This document shows positions 1-5,167 of a stretch of DNA of 6,668 nt, piece after piece. The notes beneath the pieces are model-generated. The model was given only the letters and a program-made list of their open reading frames with translations. It was not told the DNA's origin and did not search any database. This stretch comes from an uncultured Trueperaceae bacterium. Its GTDB lineage: Bacteria > Deinococcota > Deinococci > Deinococcales > Trueperaceae. Position 1 is the first letter of the stretch. Each line of letters starts with the position of its first letter. The position numbers were made by a program, and so were the translations under genes. Where the stretch lies: positions 1 through 6,668 of the forward strand of contig CALCHY010000350.1 in assembly GCA_937907415.1 (NCBI GenBank). Reading direction: 5' to 3'.

Positions 1-521
1 GTGACCTTGGCGCCTAGCGCCGTCAGCATCGGCGCCAACGTGGCGGCGATGCTCCCAAACCCCCAAATCGTTACGTTCGAGTCAAGCAAGGTAGTGAACA
101 CGTTCGGGTCGCGGTCAGGTTGCCCGCCGCCCAGTTCGCCTGGCCAACGGTGCTCGTGCTGAGCGTCGCGCATGAGGTGAATGCGGCGCGCGGCCGTCAA
201 GAGCAGCGCCACGGTGTGCTCCGCCACCGGCTTATCGTGCAAGCCGCGGCCGTTACTGACGTGCACGGAGCCCGCGAACCCCGCCGCTACCAGGGTGTTG
301 ACTCCAGCCATGAGGCCCTGCACGAGCCGTAGGCGCGGCAGTTCTCTCGCGGCGCCTGCCAACTGCGCCGGCGGATTCAGCCACGCGACCAGCACCTCGG
401 CGTTCCGGTGCTCGGCGGGGATGGGCTGGCGTTGGTCGTACGCCACGAACTCCACGCCCTCTTGACCCCTCGAGAGGTCGAAGTTGAGGTTCTGAGGGAT
501 GAGGACCTTCGTCGCCGCCAT
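1..521 (-). CDS. D-2-hydroxyacid dehydrogenase, NAD(P)-binding family, 3' end cut by window edge
   Basis: The first 173 residues are visible; the rest lies left of the window. The protein should reduce a 2-keto acid or oxidise a D-2-hydroxy acid with NAD(P)H in the cytoplasm; the substrate cannot be told from this part. Residues 1-90 look like the N-terminal half of the substrate domain, with VQGLMAGVNTL at about 67-77, where this family has its VQ..sAGVD stretch. GRGLHDKPVAEHTVALLL (about 91-108) is the usual GxH..pvAEh linker, and TIWGFGSIA (151-159) begins the Rossmann fold. The third glycine of GxGxxG is alanine here. The catalytic Arg, Glu and His would be in the missing part. The ATG at 521 is the only reasonable start, since an in-frame TAG lies at 543-545. 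It begins 5 nt after the stop of the Rdx gene with no clear Shine-Dalgarno sequence, so it is probably co-transcribed and translated by coupling. Confidence 0.88.
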   Translation of the reverse strand, partial: MAATKVLIPQNLNFDLSRGQEGVEFVAYDQRQPIPAEHRNAEVLVAWLNPPAQLAGAARELPRLRLVQGLMAGVNTLVAAGFAGSVHVSNGRGLHDKPVAEHTVALLLTAARRIHLMRDAQHEHRWPGELGGGQPDRDPNVFTTLLDSNVTIWGFGSIAATLAPMLTALGAKV

Positions 522-526
522 GAGCT

Positions 527-778
527 TTACGCGACAGGTGCGCTAGCGACGCGCTGGTCGATGCTCTGCAGGACCTCTTCGAGATCGAACTCTTCCGGCT
601 TGGTGTAGACGCGTTCGCCGCCAACGTCGATGGTGAAGATGCCGCCCGCGCCAGGCTTGAGCGTCACGCCGCCGAGACTCTCGCCGAAGCGCTCGAGGAT
701 GGCCTTCTGAACGTCTAACGCACGCGGCAGGTGACCGCAGGGAACGCAGTACTGGATCTGAACGGTGGTCTTTGACAC
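527..778 (-). CDS. Rdx/SelW-like thioredoxin-fold protein (Cys form)
   Basis: An 83-residue cytoplasmic protein of the SelT/SelW/SelH (Rdx) family. It has a thioredoxin-like fold with a redox CxxC near the N-terminus, C11-V-P-C14 in QIQYCVPCGHLPRA. In selenoprotein W proper the second position is selenocysteine; here both are cysteine, as in most bacterial members. GGIFTIDVGGERVYTK (about 45-60) matches the G.F.v.vdGe.v..K region of the family, and the helix EEFDLEEVLQSID closes the fold. The length is normal. The start is GTG, chosen because AGAGGAG lies 8 nt upstream. It is the first gene of a two-gene unit with the dehydrogenase that begins 5 nt downstream, so a thiol-redox role near an NAD(P)-dependent oxidoreductase is suggested. 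The family's biochemical role in bacteria is poorly defined, so function beyond "likely redox" is inference. Confidence 0.9.
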   Translation of the reverse strand: MSKTTVQIQYCVPCGHLPRALDVQKAILERFGESLGGVTLKPGAGGIFTIDVGGERVYTKPEEFDLEEVLQSIDQRVASAPVA

Positions 779-786
779 GTTTAGTA

Positions 787-814
787 CTCCTCTAAGTGAT
801 TACCTCCCAGGATA
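787..814 (-). promoter_or_regulatory. Ribosome binding site and possible -10 box of the Rdx gene
   Basis: On the minus strand AGAGGAG (793-787) lies 8 nt before the GTG start at 778, which supports that start. TATCCT (814-809) fits a TANNNT -10 box and would give a leader of roughly 24 nt. No convincing -35 hexamer was found 16-18 nt further upstream. The ribosome binding site is solid; the -10 is a guess. Confidence 0.45.
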
Positions 815-874
815 GGCCGCTTGGCGCGCGTGTGGGGTGATCGAGGGAATGACGGCGCGTTGACGGCCCGTGGC

Positions 875-880
875 TATGCT
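875..880 (+). promoter_or_regulatory. Leaderless-type -10 box before the secreted-protein gene
   Basis: TATGCT is followed by exactly 6 nt and then the ATG at 887, so transcription would begin at or next to the start codon. No Shine-Dalgarno sequence is present between them. A TTGACG at 860-865 is only 9 nt away and is wrongly spaced to be its -35. No good -35 was seen. The same layout recurs before the ArsR and rhodanese genes. Confidence 0.45.
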
Positions 881-886
881 GCCAGC

Positions 887-1858
887 ATGAGTGTTCGTCA
901 GTTGATCAGTGGAGTACGTGTTGGTCGCGCGGGCATGCTCGTGGCGCTCGCCCTTCTCTTGGGTATGGCGTGCGCGCAGCAGGCTGGCCAGGCGCTCGAC
1001 CAAGAAATCGCGGCGTTCGTTGGCGGCGACTACGTGCAGCTCGACACCGAGGCGCTCGAGACCGCCGTGGAAGCCGCGCTGCCCCCGAGCGACTCGGTCT
1101 TCCTCGCCTCGGCCGAAGTCGGCGTGCTGGCTAAGGCGCTGCTCGCGTTAGAGGCGGCCGACGGTGTGCTCGAGCGCACGCGCCACCACGGAACCGTGCG
1201 CGTGCTCAGCACCGAGCGGTCCCCCGTCGTGTTCGTGCAAGTCGATCGCTACAACCTTGGCCCGTCGCTGCACGCGGAGCTGGTGGCCGAACTCGGCGCA
1301 GAGCACGTGGCGCCGCTCGAGGAGTTCGGCGTGGGACAGCACGTGTCTTGGCGTTTCGTCATGCACCAGGTCATGGGGCAAGAGGCCGCGTTGCTCGCCG
1401 CTGCGCGGGCGGTGATCGGCGACGCGCAGGCCGACGCAGCGCCGTGCCTCGGCAAGCCGTGCCTCCTTACCAGTGGCGGCATCGACGATAACGCCGTGTG
1501 GCATGAGTTCGAGGCCGTTGACCTCGGCCCGGAGACCAACACTCTGGATCTCGCCTCCGCGGCGGGGGCGCTCGACTTGGCGGCCTCCTTGGCGTTCTTC
1601 GACCCCTACCAGGTGGAGGTTGACAGCAGCGACGCCCTAGTTGCCGAGTTCGTCATGGAGACGGGCCTGGCCCAGGAGCAGGTGGTAGACGTTGCCTTGC
1701 GTCAGGGTCAACTCATGGATGACTCGTTGGCCGCACAGTGGCAACGTCTACTTACCCTCACTGGTTGGGACAGCGCGCCTGAGGCTTACGCCGCGCAGGC
1801 GTTCGAGTGCAGGCGCGGCGAGGGTGGCTTCGCCCCGGCGGGCGAGTACTGCCTCTAA
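887..1858 (+). CDS. Exported protein of unknown function with four cysteines
   Basis: A 323-residue protein that I do not recognise. It begins with a clear Sec-type signal peptide: basic residues R4, R11 and R14, a hydrophobic core at about 15-27, and an A-C-A/QQ cut site after residue 30. The cysteine at 29 has GMA before it, a poor lipobox, so signal peptidase I is more likely than lipidation. The mature part is acidic and rich in Ala, Glu and Leu, with several probable helices. It has four cysteines, C187 and C192 in PCLGKPC and C308 and C322 near the C-terminus, enough for two disulfides in an oxidising compartment. No enzyme motif was seen. The start at 887 is preferred over an in-frame GTG at 821, which would add 22 residues before the signal peptide, and it fits the -10 box 6 nt upstream. 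Its stop overlaps that of the convergent hydrolase gene. Confidence 0.82.
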   Translation: MSVRQLISGVRVGRAGMLVALALLLGMACAQQAGQALDQEIAAFVGGDYVQLDTEALETAVEAALPPSDSVFLASAEVGVLAKALLALEAADGVLERTRHHGTVRVLSTERSPVVFVQVDRYNLGPSLHAELVAELGAEHVAPLEEFGVGQHVSWRFVMHQVMGQEAALLAAARAVIGDAQADAAPCLGKPCLLTSGGIDDNAVWHEFEAVDLGPETNTLDLASAAGALDLAASLAFFDPYQVEVDSSDALVAEFVMETGLAQEQVVDVALRQGQLMDDSLAAQWQRLLTLTGWDSAPEAYAAQAFECRRGEGGFAPAGEYCL

Positions 1859-2754
1859 CCCTGCGTTAGCACCTCACGGAGCTTGGCGGCGAAGGCGTCC
1901 GGTTCGCCCGTCTGGCCGTACTCGCCGCCAAGGAAACCGCCGTGATCGCCAGGGAACACGACCGGCTCCAAACCCAACAGTTCTGCGACCGCGCGGCCAG
2001 CGCGTTCTGCAAGCTGCCCGGCCGATCCAACTCCGACGGCGATCACGGTGCGGGTGGGGGCGGCGCGCAGCGCGGCGATGTCGGGCTGGTAATGCGTGCT
2101 AGAGATCATGTTCTGCGCGAACAGCGGGTCGTTCCTTGACCCGTCGTCGGAGGTCGGCAGCCCGAACATGGCTGGGTCTGGGTCGGGCGCGTCGAGGTAG
2201 TCAGCTGGCAGCGGGCCAACGTGACTGACGAGCATGATGAAGCGCGCCATGGCCGGGCCGAAGCCACCGCGTTCGTACGCCTCGTTTATGGCCTTGCTGG
2301 CGCGCATGGCCGTTGCGCTATCGGGCACGACCCGGGCGAGGGGCGGCTCGTGCGCAACGAGCGTGCGCACGTCATGAGGGTGAGCGGCCACGAGCGCGAG
2401 CCCGTTCACTGCGCCGCCACTGCTGGCGAAGACGTCGACCTCACCCCCGTTCAAGTGGGTTACCAGGCGGTGGAGGTCATCGGCGTGCTCCTCCGGCGTT
2501 GAGGTGCTTGCGCCGTCGGTGCGGTGGCTGCGCTCCACGCCGCGCGGGTCGTACGTGATGACGGTGCGGTCCGGGAAGTGGCTGGCCAGCGTCGCGAAGC
2601 CAGCCGCGCCCATCGGCGAGCCGATCAGAAGGAGCGCCGGGGCCGTGGTGCCAGTAGCTGGCCTCACGTCGTAGGTGAGGACCGCCGTCGGGACCTGCAG
2701 CGTGTGGGTCTCTGGCGCGCGCGGTTCCCGAGTCGAGCCCGCCTGCCCGGTCAT
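1855..2754 (-). CDS. Alpha/beta hydrolase-fold protein
   Basis: A 299-residue alpha/beta hydrolase, presumed cytoplasmic because no signal peptide is visible. LLLIGSPMGAAGF (about 42-53) is the oxyanion-hole region after strand 3, and TYDPRGVERS (67-76) is the usual DxRG turn. VFASSGGAVNGL (108-119) is the nucleophile elbow with Ser112; the first Gly of GxSxG is Ala110. FPGDHGGF (257-264) carries the likely catalytic His261. The acidic member of the triad is not obvious from sequence alone. The substrate is unknown; esters, lactones or similar bonds are possible. It is the last gene of the ArsR-SRPBCC operon: its ATG overlaps the SRPBCC stop as ATGA, so translation is probably coupled, with only a weak AGGTGG nearby. 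Its TAG overlaps the TAA of the convergent secreted-protein gene. Confidence 0.9.
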   Translation of the reverse strand: MTGQAGSTREPRAPETHTLQVPTAVLTYDVRPATGTTAPALLLIGSPMGAAGFATLASHFPDRTVITYDPRGVERSHRTDGASTSTPEEHADDLHRLVTHLNGGEVDVFASSGGAVNGLALVAAHPHDVRTLVAHEPPLARVVPDSATAMRASKAINEAYERGGFGPAMARFIMLVSHVGPLPADYLDAPDPDPAMFGLPTSDDGSRNDPLFAQNMISSTHYQPDIAALRAAPTRTVIAVGVGSAGQLAERAGRAVAELLGLEPVVFPGDHGGFLGGEYGQTGEPDAFAAKLREVLTQG

Positions 2755-3257
2755 GCGCCCACCTGCGGAGTCTCCTCCAGGAGCGCATCGATCTGCCCAA
2801 CCGCCGCGGTCATGCCTTCTTCCATGCCCATCTTCAACATCGTCTCCATCGTTTCGCGGTTAGGGAACAGGCTGACGATCGACATGCGCGTGCGGCCCTC
2901 GTCGATGCCCTCGATGGTCACCTTGACGGTAGCTGGCGGGATGGTGCGATCGGGGGTGCCGTCAGGATTGGCGAAGCCGTCGCTGAAGGTCAGGCTGCTT
3001 GGCGGATCGACCTCCGTGAACTCCCAGTAGCCGTGCGGCTGGTCGCCCGTTGGGCCGGTCATGTGATAGGCGACGTGCCCCCCGCTGCGCAGCTCATGGG
3101 AGGTGACCGTCGCCGGGTACGTGGGTGGTCCCCACCAGCGCTCGAGTTGGCGTGGGTTGGCCCACAGCTCCCACACGCGCGCCTGAGTGGCTTTGAACTC
3201 GCTGACGACGGTTAGCGTTAATGCGGACGGGTTCTTGTGTACTGCGGTAACGCTCAT
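2751..3257 (-). CDS. SRPBCC / AHSA1-domain protein (Hsp90 ATPase activator-like)
   Basis: A 168-residue cytoplasmic protein with a single START-like SRPBCC domain of the AHSA1 type. This fold is a helix-grip barrel that holds hydrophobic ligands. Family marks are FKATQARVWELWANPRQLERWW (about 21-42, not all conserved), WWGPP at 41-45, YPATVTSHELRSGGHVAY, and YWEFTEVDPPSSLTFSDGF with the following extended strand. The C-terminal helix EGMTAAVGQIDALL (127-140) closes the cavity. Bacterial members with an ArsR partner are common; they are usually not shown to act on Hsp90 and may bind or transform a small organic ligand. The ATG at 3257 overlaps the ArsR stop as ATGA and has a strong GAGGAGGAG just upstream. 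An in-frame extension to 3317 is out of frame with nothing useful and would bury the start in arsR, so it was rejected. Confidence 0.93.
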   Translation of the reverse strand: MSVTAVHKNPSALTLTVVSEFKATQARVWELWANPRQLERWWGPPTYPATVTSHELRSGGHVAYHMTGPTGDQPHGYWEFTEVDPPSSLTFSDGFANPDGTPDRTIPPATVKVTIEGIDEGRTRMSIVSLFPNRETMETMLKMGMEEGMTAAVGQIDALLEETPQVGA

Positions 3258-3589
3258 GCCCACTCCTCCTCGGAGCCCTGGAGCAACTCCGTCATGCGGT
3301 CTACGCGCCCGCGCCACAGCTCCTCGTACTCGTCGAGCAGCCTGCGGGCTGCTTGTAGCCCCTCGAGCCGGGTGGTGACGACGAGGCGGCGTCCCTCACG
3401 CTGCTTGGTGACGAGCCCCGCCTTCTCCAGCACGGCCACGTGCTTCTGCACCGCGGCGAAGCTCATGGGGTAGTGGCTGGCCAGCTGCGCTACCCCCTCA
3501 CCGCCGGCCATGGCGCGCAGCAGGATGTCGCGGCGCGTCTGGTCGGCTAGAGCCGCGAAGATGCGGTCGGTGTGAGCGGCCTCGAGCAT
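3254..3589 (-). CDS. ArsR-family winged-helix transcriptional repressor
   Basis: A 111-residue DNA-binding repressor that is expected to act as a dimer. IFAALADQTRRDILLRAMAG (10-29) is the ArsR N-terminal helix pair. VAQLASHYPMSF-AAVQKHVAVLEKAGLV (about 33-60) is the helix-turn-helix with its recognition helix, and TKQREGRRLVVTT (61-73) is the wing. The protein has no cysteine, so it lacks the CxC-type metal site of classic ArsR/SmtB sensors. This fits the subgroup paired with SRPBCC proteins, which probably answers to an organic ligand. Start choice: ATG 3589 lies 7 nt after a TATGGT -10 box, so the message is likely leaderless. An in-frame ATG at 3601 lies inside that -10 box, and 3676 would run back into the heme A synthase gene. 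It is first in a three-gene operon and very likely represses itself through the palindrome at 3593-3610. Confidence 0.92.
   Translation of the reverse strand: MLEAAHTDRIFAALADQTRRDILLRAMAGGEGVAQLASHYPMSFAAVQKHVAVLEKAGLVTKQREGRRLVVTTRLEGLQAARRLLDEYEELWRGRVDRMTELLQGSEEEWA
3263..3271 (-). promoter_or_regulatory. Strong Shine-Dalgarno inside the end of the ArsR gene
   Basis: GAGGAGGAG on the minus strand ends 5 nt before the SRPBCC ATG at 3257. It lies in the codons for the last Glu residues of the ArsR protein, so the regulator's acidic tail also serves as the ribosome binding site of the next gene. It fixes the SRPBCC start. Confidence 0.75.
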
Positions 3590-3592
3590 TGG

Positions 3593-3610
3593 TACAACCA
3601 TATGGTTGTA
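3593..3610. promoter_or_regulatory. Perfect 18-bp palindromic operator for the ArsR regulator
   Basis: TACAACCATATGGTTGTA is a perfect inverted repeat of two 9-nt arms. It covers the whole -10 box and part of the spacer of the ArsR promoter, so a bound dimer would block RNA polymerase directly. It ends just 3 nt before the start codon. Palindromes of this TACAAC-type are what one expects for the ArsR regulators that are paired with SRPBCC genes, though the assignment here rests on position and symmetry, not on binding data. Confidence 0.85.
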
Positions 3611-3625
3611 TTGTCGCTTTGTCAA
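3597..3625 (-). promoter_or_regulatory. Sigma70-type promoter of the ArsR operon
   Basis: On the minus strand, TTGACA (3625-3620), a 17-nt spacer and TATGGT (3602-3597) form a near-ideal housekeeping promoter. The -35 is a perfect match. The ATG at 3589 follows the -10 after 7 nt, so the transcript should start at or beside the start codon. The -35 overlaps the TGA stop of the upstream heme A synthase gene (3624-3622). Confidence 0.82.
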
Positions 3626-4713
3626 GGTCGAACCGCTAGCCGCAAGCGCGTTGCGCGGTGCAGCCACAACACCCACGTGCCGAACAGCAGTAATGCCGTT
3701 GCCTGGTGGGTGGCCGCGAGGTCAAGCGCCACGGCTGACAGCAACGTGGCGACCCCGAGCGCCCCCTGGATGAGCACGCCGCTCAGGAGAACCGCGGCCC
3801 AACCGACGTCGAGGCGCCCGCCCGGCTCAGCGCGGCGCCGCACGGCAGCTACGAGCAGACCGGCCGCCACGCCGAGCAGGAGCAGCGGCAGCGTGCGGTG
3901 GATCCACTGCACCGTCGCGATGTTGTCGAGCAGGTTGAGAAGTGGAGGTTCGAGCCGCCAAGCCGCCGGCGGCCAGAAGCTTCCGGCCATGAGCGGGTAG
4001 GTGTTGAAGGCCTTACCCGCGTCGAGGCCGGCGACGAAGGCGCCGTACGTTACCTGCAGCACGAGAACTGCGCCGAAAGTCACCAGCCAGCCGTAGAGTC
4101 TAGGGGCGCTGGCGGCCTCACGAGGCCTGGCCAGCAAGTCGTTAGCGGTCCACAGGCAGTACGCGAAGATGGTGAACGCCAGCAACAGGTGCGCGGCCAA
4201 GCGTTCGTGCGCCACGGCCGGCCGGTCAACGAGGCCGCTGGCCACCATGAACCAACCCATCACCCCCTGCAACGCCCCGAGCCCGAACAGCACCAGTAGC
4301 CGCCTGGCTAGCGGCCCGTTCAGGTAGCCCCGCAACCAGAAGAGCAGGAACGGCAAGAGGAACACCACGCCGATGGCCCGCGCGAGCAGTCGGTGAGCGT
4401 ACTCCCAGTAGTAGATCGTCTTGTACTCCCCCAACGTCATGTCCGGCCGCAGCTGGCGGTACTCGGGGAAACGCTGATACTGCGCGAAGGCGTCCAGCCA
4501 CTGGGCCTCGTTGAGGGGTGGCACCACGCCGACGAGCGGCGCCCACTCCACGATCGACAGGCCCGATTGCGTGAGGCGCGTGACGCCGCCGACAACCAGC
4601 ATCGAGAAAGTGAGGGCAGCACCGAGCCACAGCCAGGTGACGAGGTGACGTCTACGCGCTTGGCTGAGGTGCGCACCGAGGGGAAGGGTCTCGAGAGTCG
4701 CGGGGTTGGTCAC
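3622..4713 (-). CDS. ctaA: Heme A synthase, COX15/CtaA type
   Basis: A 363-residue integral membrane enzyme that oxidises the C8 methyl of heme O to a formyl group, giving heme A for aa3-type cytochrome oxidase. About eight hydrophobic segments are visible. The COX15-type (type 2, mitochondrial/alphaproteobacterial-like) features are GGVTRLTQSGLSIVEWAP (about 43-59), followed by a long extracytoplasmic loop with FPEYRQLRPDMTLGEYK, then YYWEYAHRLLAR with His107. Further heme-ligand candidates are His169 and His175 (HERLAAH), His272 (WIHRTLP) and His336 (THQAT). NTYPLMAG (237-244) is also typical. The GTG at 4713 is chosen as start: it gives a normal length, whereas ATG 4791 would add 26 residues unlike the family and would lie 11 bp from the divergent rhodanese start. 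No heme O synthase or oxidase subunit is in the window. The gene ends under the -35 box of the ArsR operon. Confidence 0.93.
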   Translation of the reverse strand: MTNPATLETLPLGAHLSQARRRHLVTWLWLGAALTFSMLVVGGVTRLTQSGLSIVEWAPLVGVVPPLNEAQWLDAFAQYQRFPEYRQLRPDMTLGEYKTIYYWEYAHRLLARAIGVVFLLPFLLFWLRGYLNGPLARRLLVLFGLGALQGVMGWFMVASGLVDRPAVAHERLAAHLLLAFTIFAYCLWTANDLLARPREAASAPRLYGWLVTFGAVLVLQVTYGAFVAGLDAGKAFNTYPLMAGSFWPPAAWRLEPPLLNLLDNIATVQWIHRTLPLLLLGVAAGLLVAAVRRRAEPGGRLDVGWAAVLLSGVLIQGALGVATLLSAVALDLAATHQATALLLFGTWVLWLHRATRLRLAVRP

Positions 4714-4721
4714 TCTCTCGA

Positions 4722-4727
4722 ACTCTA
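4722..4727 (-). promoter_or_regulatory. Possible -10 box of heme A synthase
   Basis: TAGAGT on the minus strand fits TANNNT and lies 8 nt before the GTG at 4713, so a leaderless or near-leaderless start is possible. No matching -35 was found at 16-18 nt. TTACAA at 4758-4753 is about 25 nt away, too far. There is no usable Shine-Dalgarno sequence for this GTG, which is the main reason to note it. Confidence 0.25.
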
Positions 4728-4790
4728 CTCCCACCGGCGTTTGGGGCCGGGGTTGTAACGACGCCCACGCGTTTAGGCCGCGGCACCACA

Positions 4791-4796
4791 TACAGT
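4791..4796 (+). promoter_or_regulatory. Leaderless-type -10 box of the rhodanese gene
   Basis: TACAGT is followed by exactly 6 nt and then the ATG at 4803, with no Shine-Dalgarno sequence. This is the same spacing as before the secreted-protein gene at 887 and one nt less than for ArsR. No clear -35 was seen. Confidence 0.5.
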
Positions 4797-4802
4797 AGTC
4801 GG

Positions 4803-5105
4803 ATGCATTCCGAGATAATGCCCCAGGACTTGACGGCGTGGCGCGAACGCGGCGCCCAAGTGATAGACGTGCGCGAACCGTGGGAGTACGCGAACGGGCG
4901 GGTGCCAGGGTCCGTGAACGTGCCGCTCGGCGAGTTCATAGGGCGCATGAGCGAGCTCAAGTCGCCCATCGTGCTCACTTGCGCCAGCGGGGCGCGGTCC
5001 GCGGCCGCGGCCGAGTACCTCGACCGGCATGGTTACGCGGAGGTCGCGAACCTCGTTGGGGGCATGCATCTGTGGGAGGACAGTGGGTTGCCCGTCGAGA
5101 GGTGA
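4803..5105 (+). CDS. Single-domain rhodanese-like sulfurtransferase
   Basis: A 100-residue cytoplasmic rhodanese domain, which carries sulfane sulfur on a cysteine and passes it to an acceptor such as cyanide, a thiol or a biosynthetic partner. The order of motifs is complete: VIDVREPWEYANGRVPGSVNVPL (about 20-42; DVRE, GRVPGS and NVPL are the conserved parts), then LTCASGARS (58-66) with catalytic Cys60 in the six-residue loop closed by Arg65, and the C-terminal GGMHLWEDSGLPV. The loop CASGAR is of the short, thiosulfate- or persulfide-type rather than the seven-residue Cdc25-type. The ATG at 4803 is chosen because of the -10 box 6 nt upstream; an ATG at 4818 is possible but would trim the first helix. 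It is divergent from heme A synthase. The true sulfur donor and acceptor cannot be told. Confidence 0.93.
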   Translation: MHSEIMPQDLTAWRERGAQVIDVREPWEYANGRVPGSVNVPLGEFIGRMSELKSPIVLTCASGARSAAAAEYLDRHGYAEVANLVGGMHLWEDSGLPVER

Positions 5106-5106
5106 T

Positions 5107-5121
5107 CCGGCGGCTCGCCGG
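5107..5121 (+). repeat. Short GC hairpin after the rhodanese gene
   Basis: CCGGCG-GCT-CGCCGG is a perfect 6-bp stem with a 3-nt loop, starting 2 nt after the rhodanese stop. No T run follows, so it is not a standard intrinsic terminator. It may slow polymerase or stabilise the 3' end, or be chance in GC-rich DNA. Confidence 0.35.
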
Positions 5122-5153
5122 CGTTCGGCCACCAGTGACGGCATAGGCTCGCT

Positions 5154-5159
5154 AAGGAG
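5154..5159 (+). promoter_or_regulatory. Strong ribosome binding site of the peptidase E-like gene
   Basis: AAGGAG lies 8 nt before the ATG at 5168 and fixes that start. This gene is therefore translated from a leadered mRNA, unlike its rhodanese neighbour. TAGGCT at 5144-5149 could be a -10 box, but too close to the ribosome binding site to be convincing; read-through from the rhodanese gene 62 nt upstream is equally possible. Confidence 0.75.
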
Positions 5160-5167
5160 ATGACCCC

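Noticed and set aside
1..465. Plus-strand open frames opposite the dehydrogenase
   Set aside because: They are antisense shadows: the minus strand reads as a clear dehydrogenase with family motifs, while the plus-strand products resemble nothing and are rich in Arg and Ala as expected in GC-rich antisense frames.
860..865. TTGACG as a -35 box for the secreted-protein gene
   Set aside because: It is 9 nt from the TATGCT box. With a proper 17-nt spacer it would pair with CAGCAT at 883-888 and put transcription start after the ATG.
821..886. In-frame GTG at 821 as a longer start for the secreted protein
   Set aside because: It would place 22 unlikely residues before a well-formed signal peptide and has no ribosome binding site.
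3593..3610. The 18-bp palindrome as an intrinsic terminator for heme A synthase
   Set aside because: No T run follows on the minus strand, it is AT-rich in the middle, and its fit over the ArsR -10 box explains it better as an operator.
4751..4757. GGTTGTA, the same 7 bases as one arm of the ArsR operator, between heme A synthase and rhodanese
   Set aside because: Only one arm is present; no TACAACC partner lies at the right distance, and a 7-base match can occur by chance.
5107..5121. Hairpin as a Rho-independent terminator
   Set aside because: The stem is perfect but only 6 bp and is followed by CGTTCGGCC rather than a T tract.
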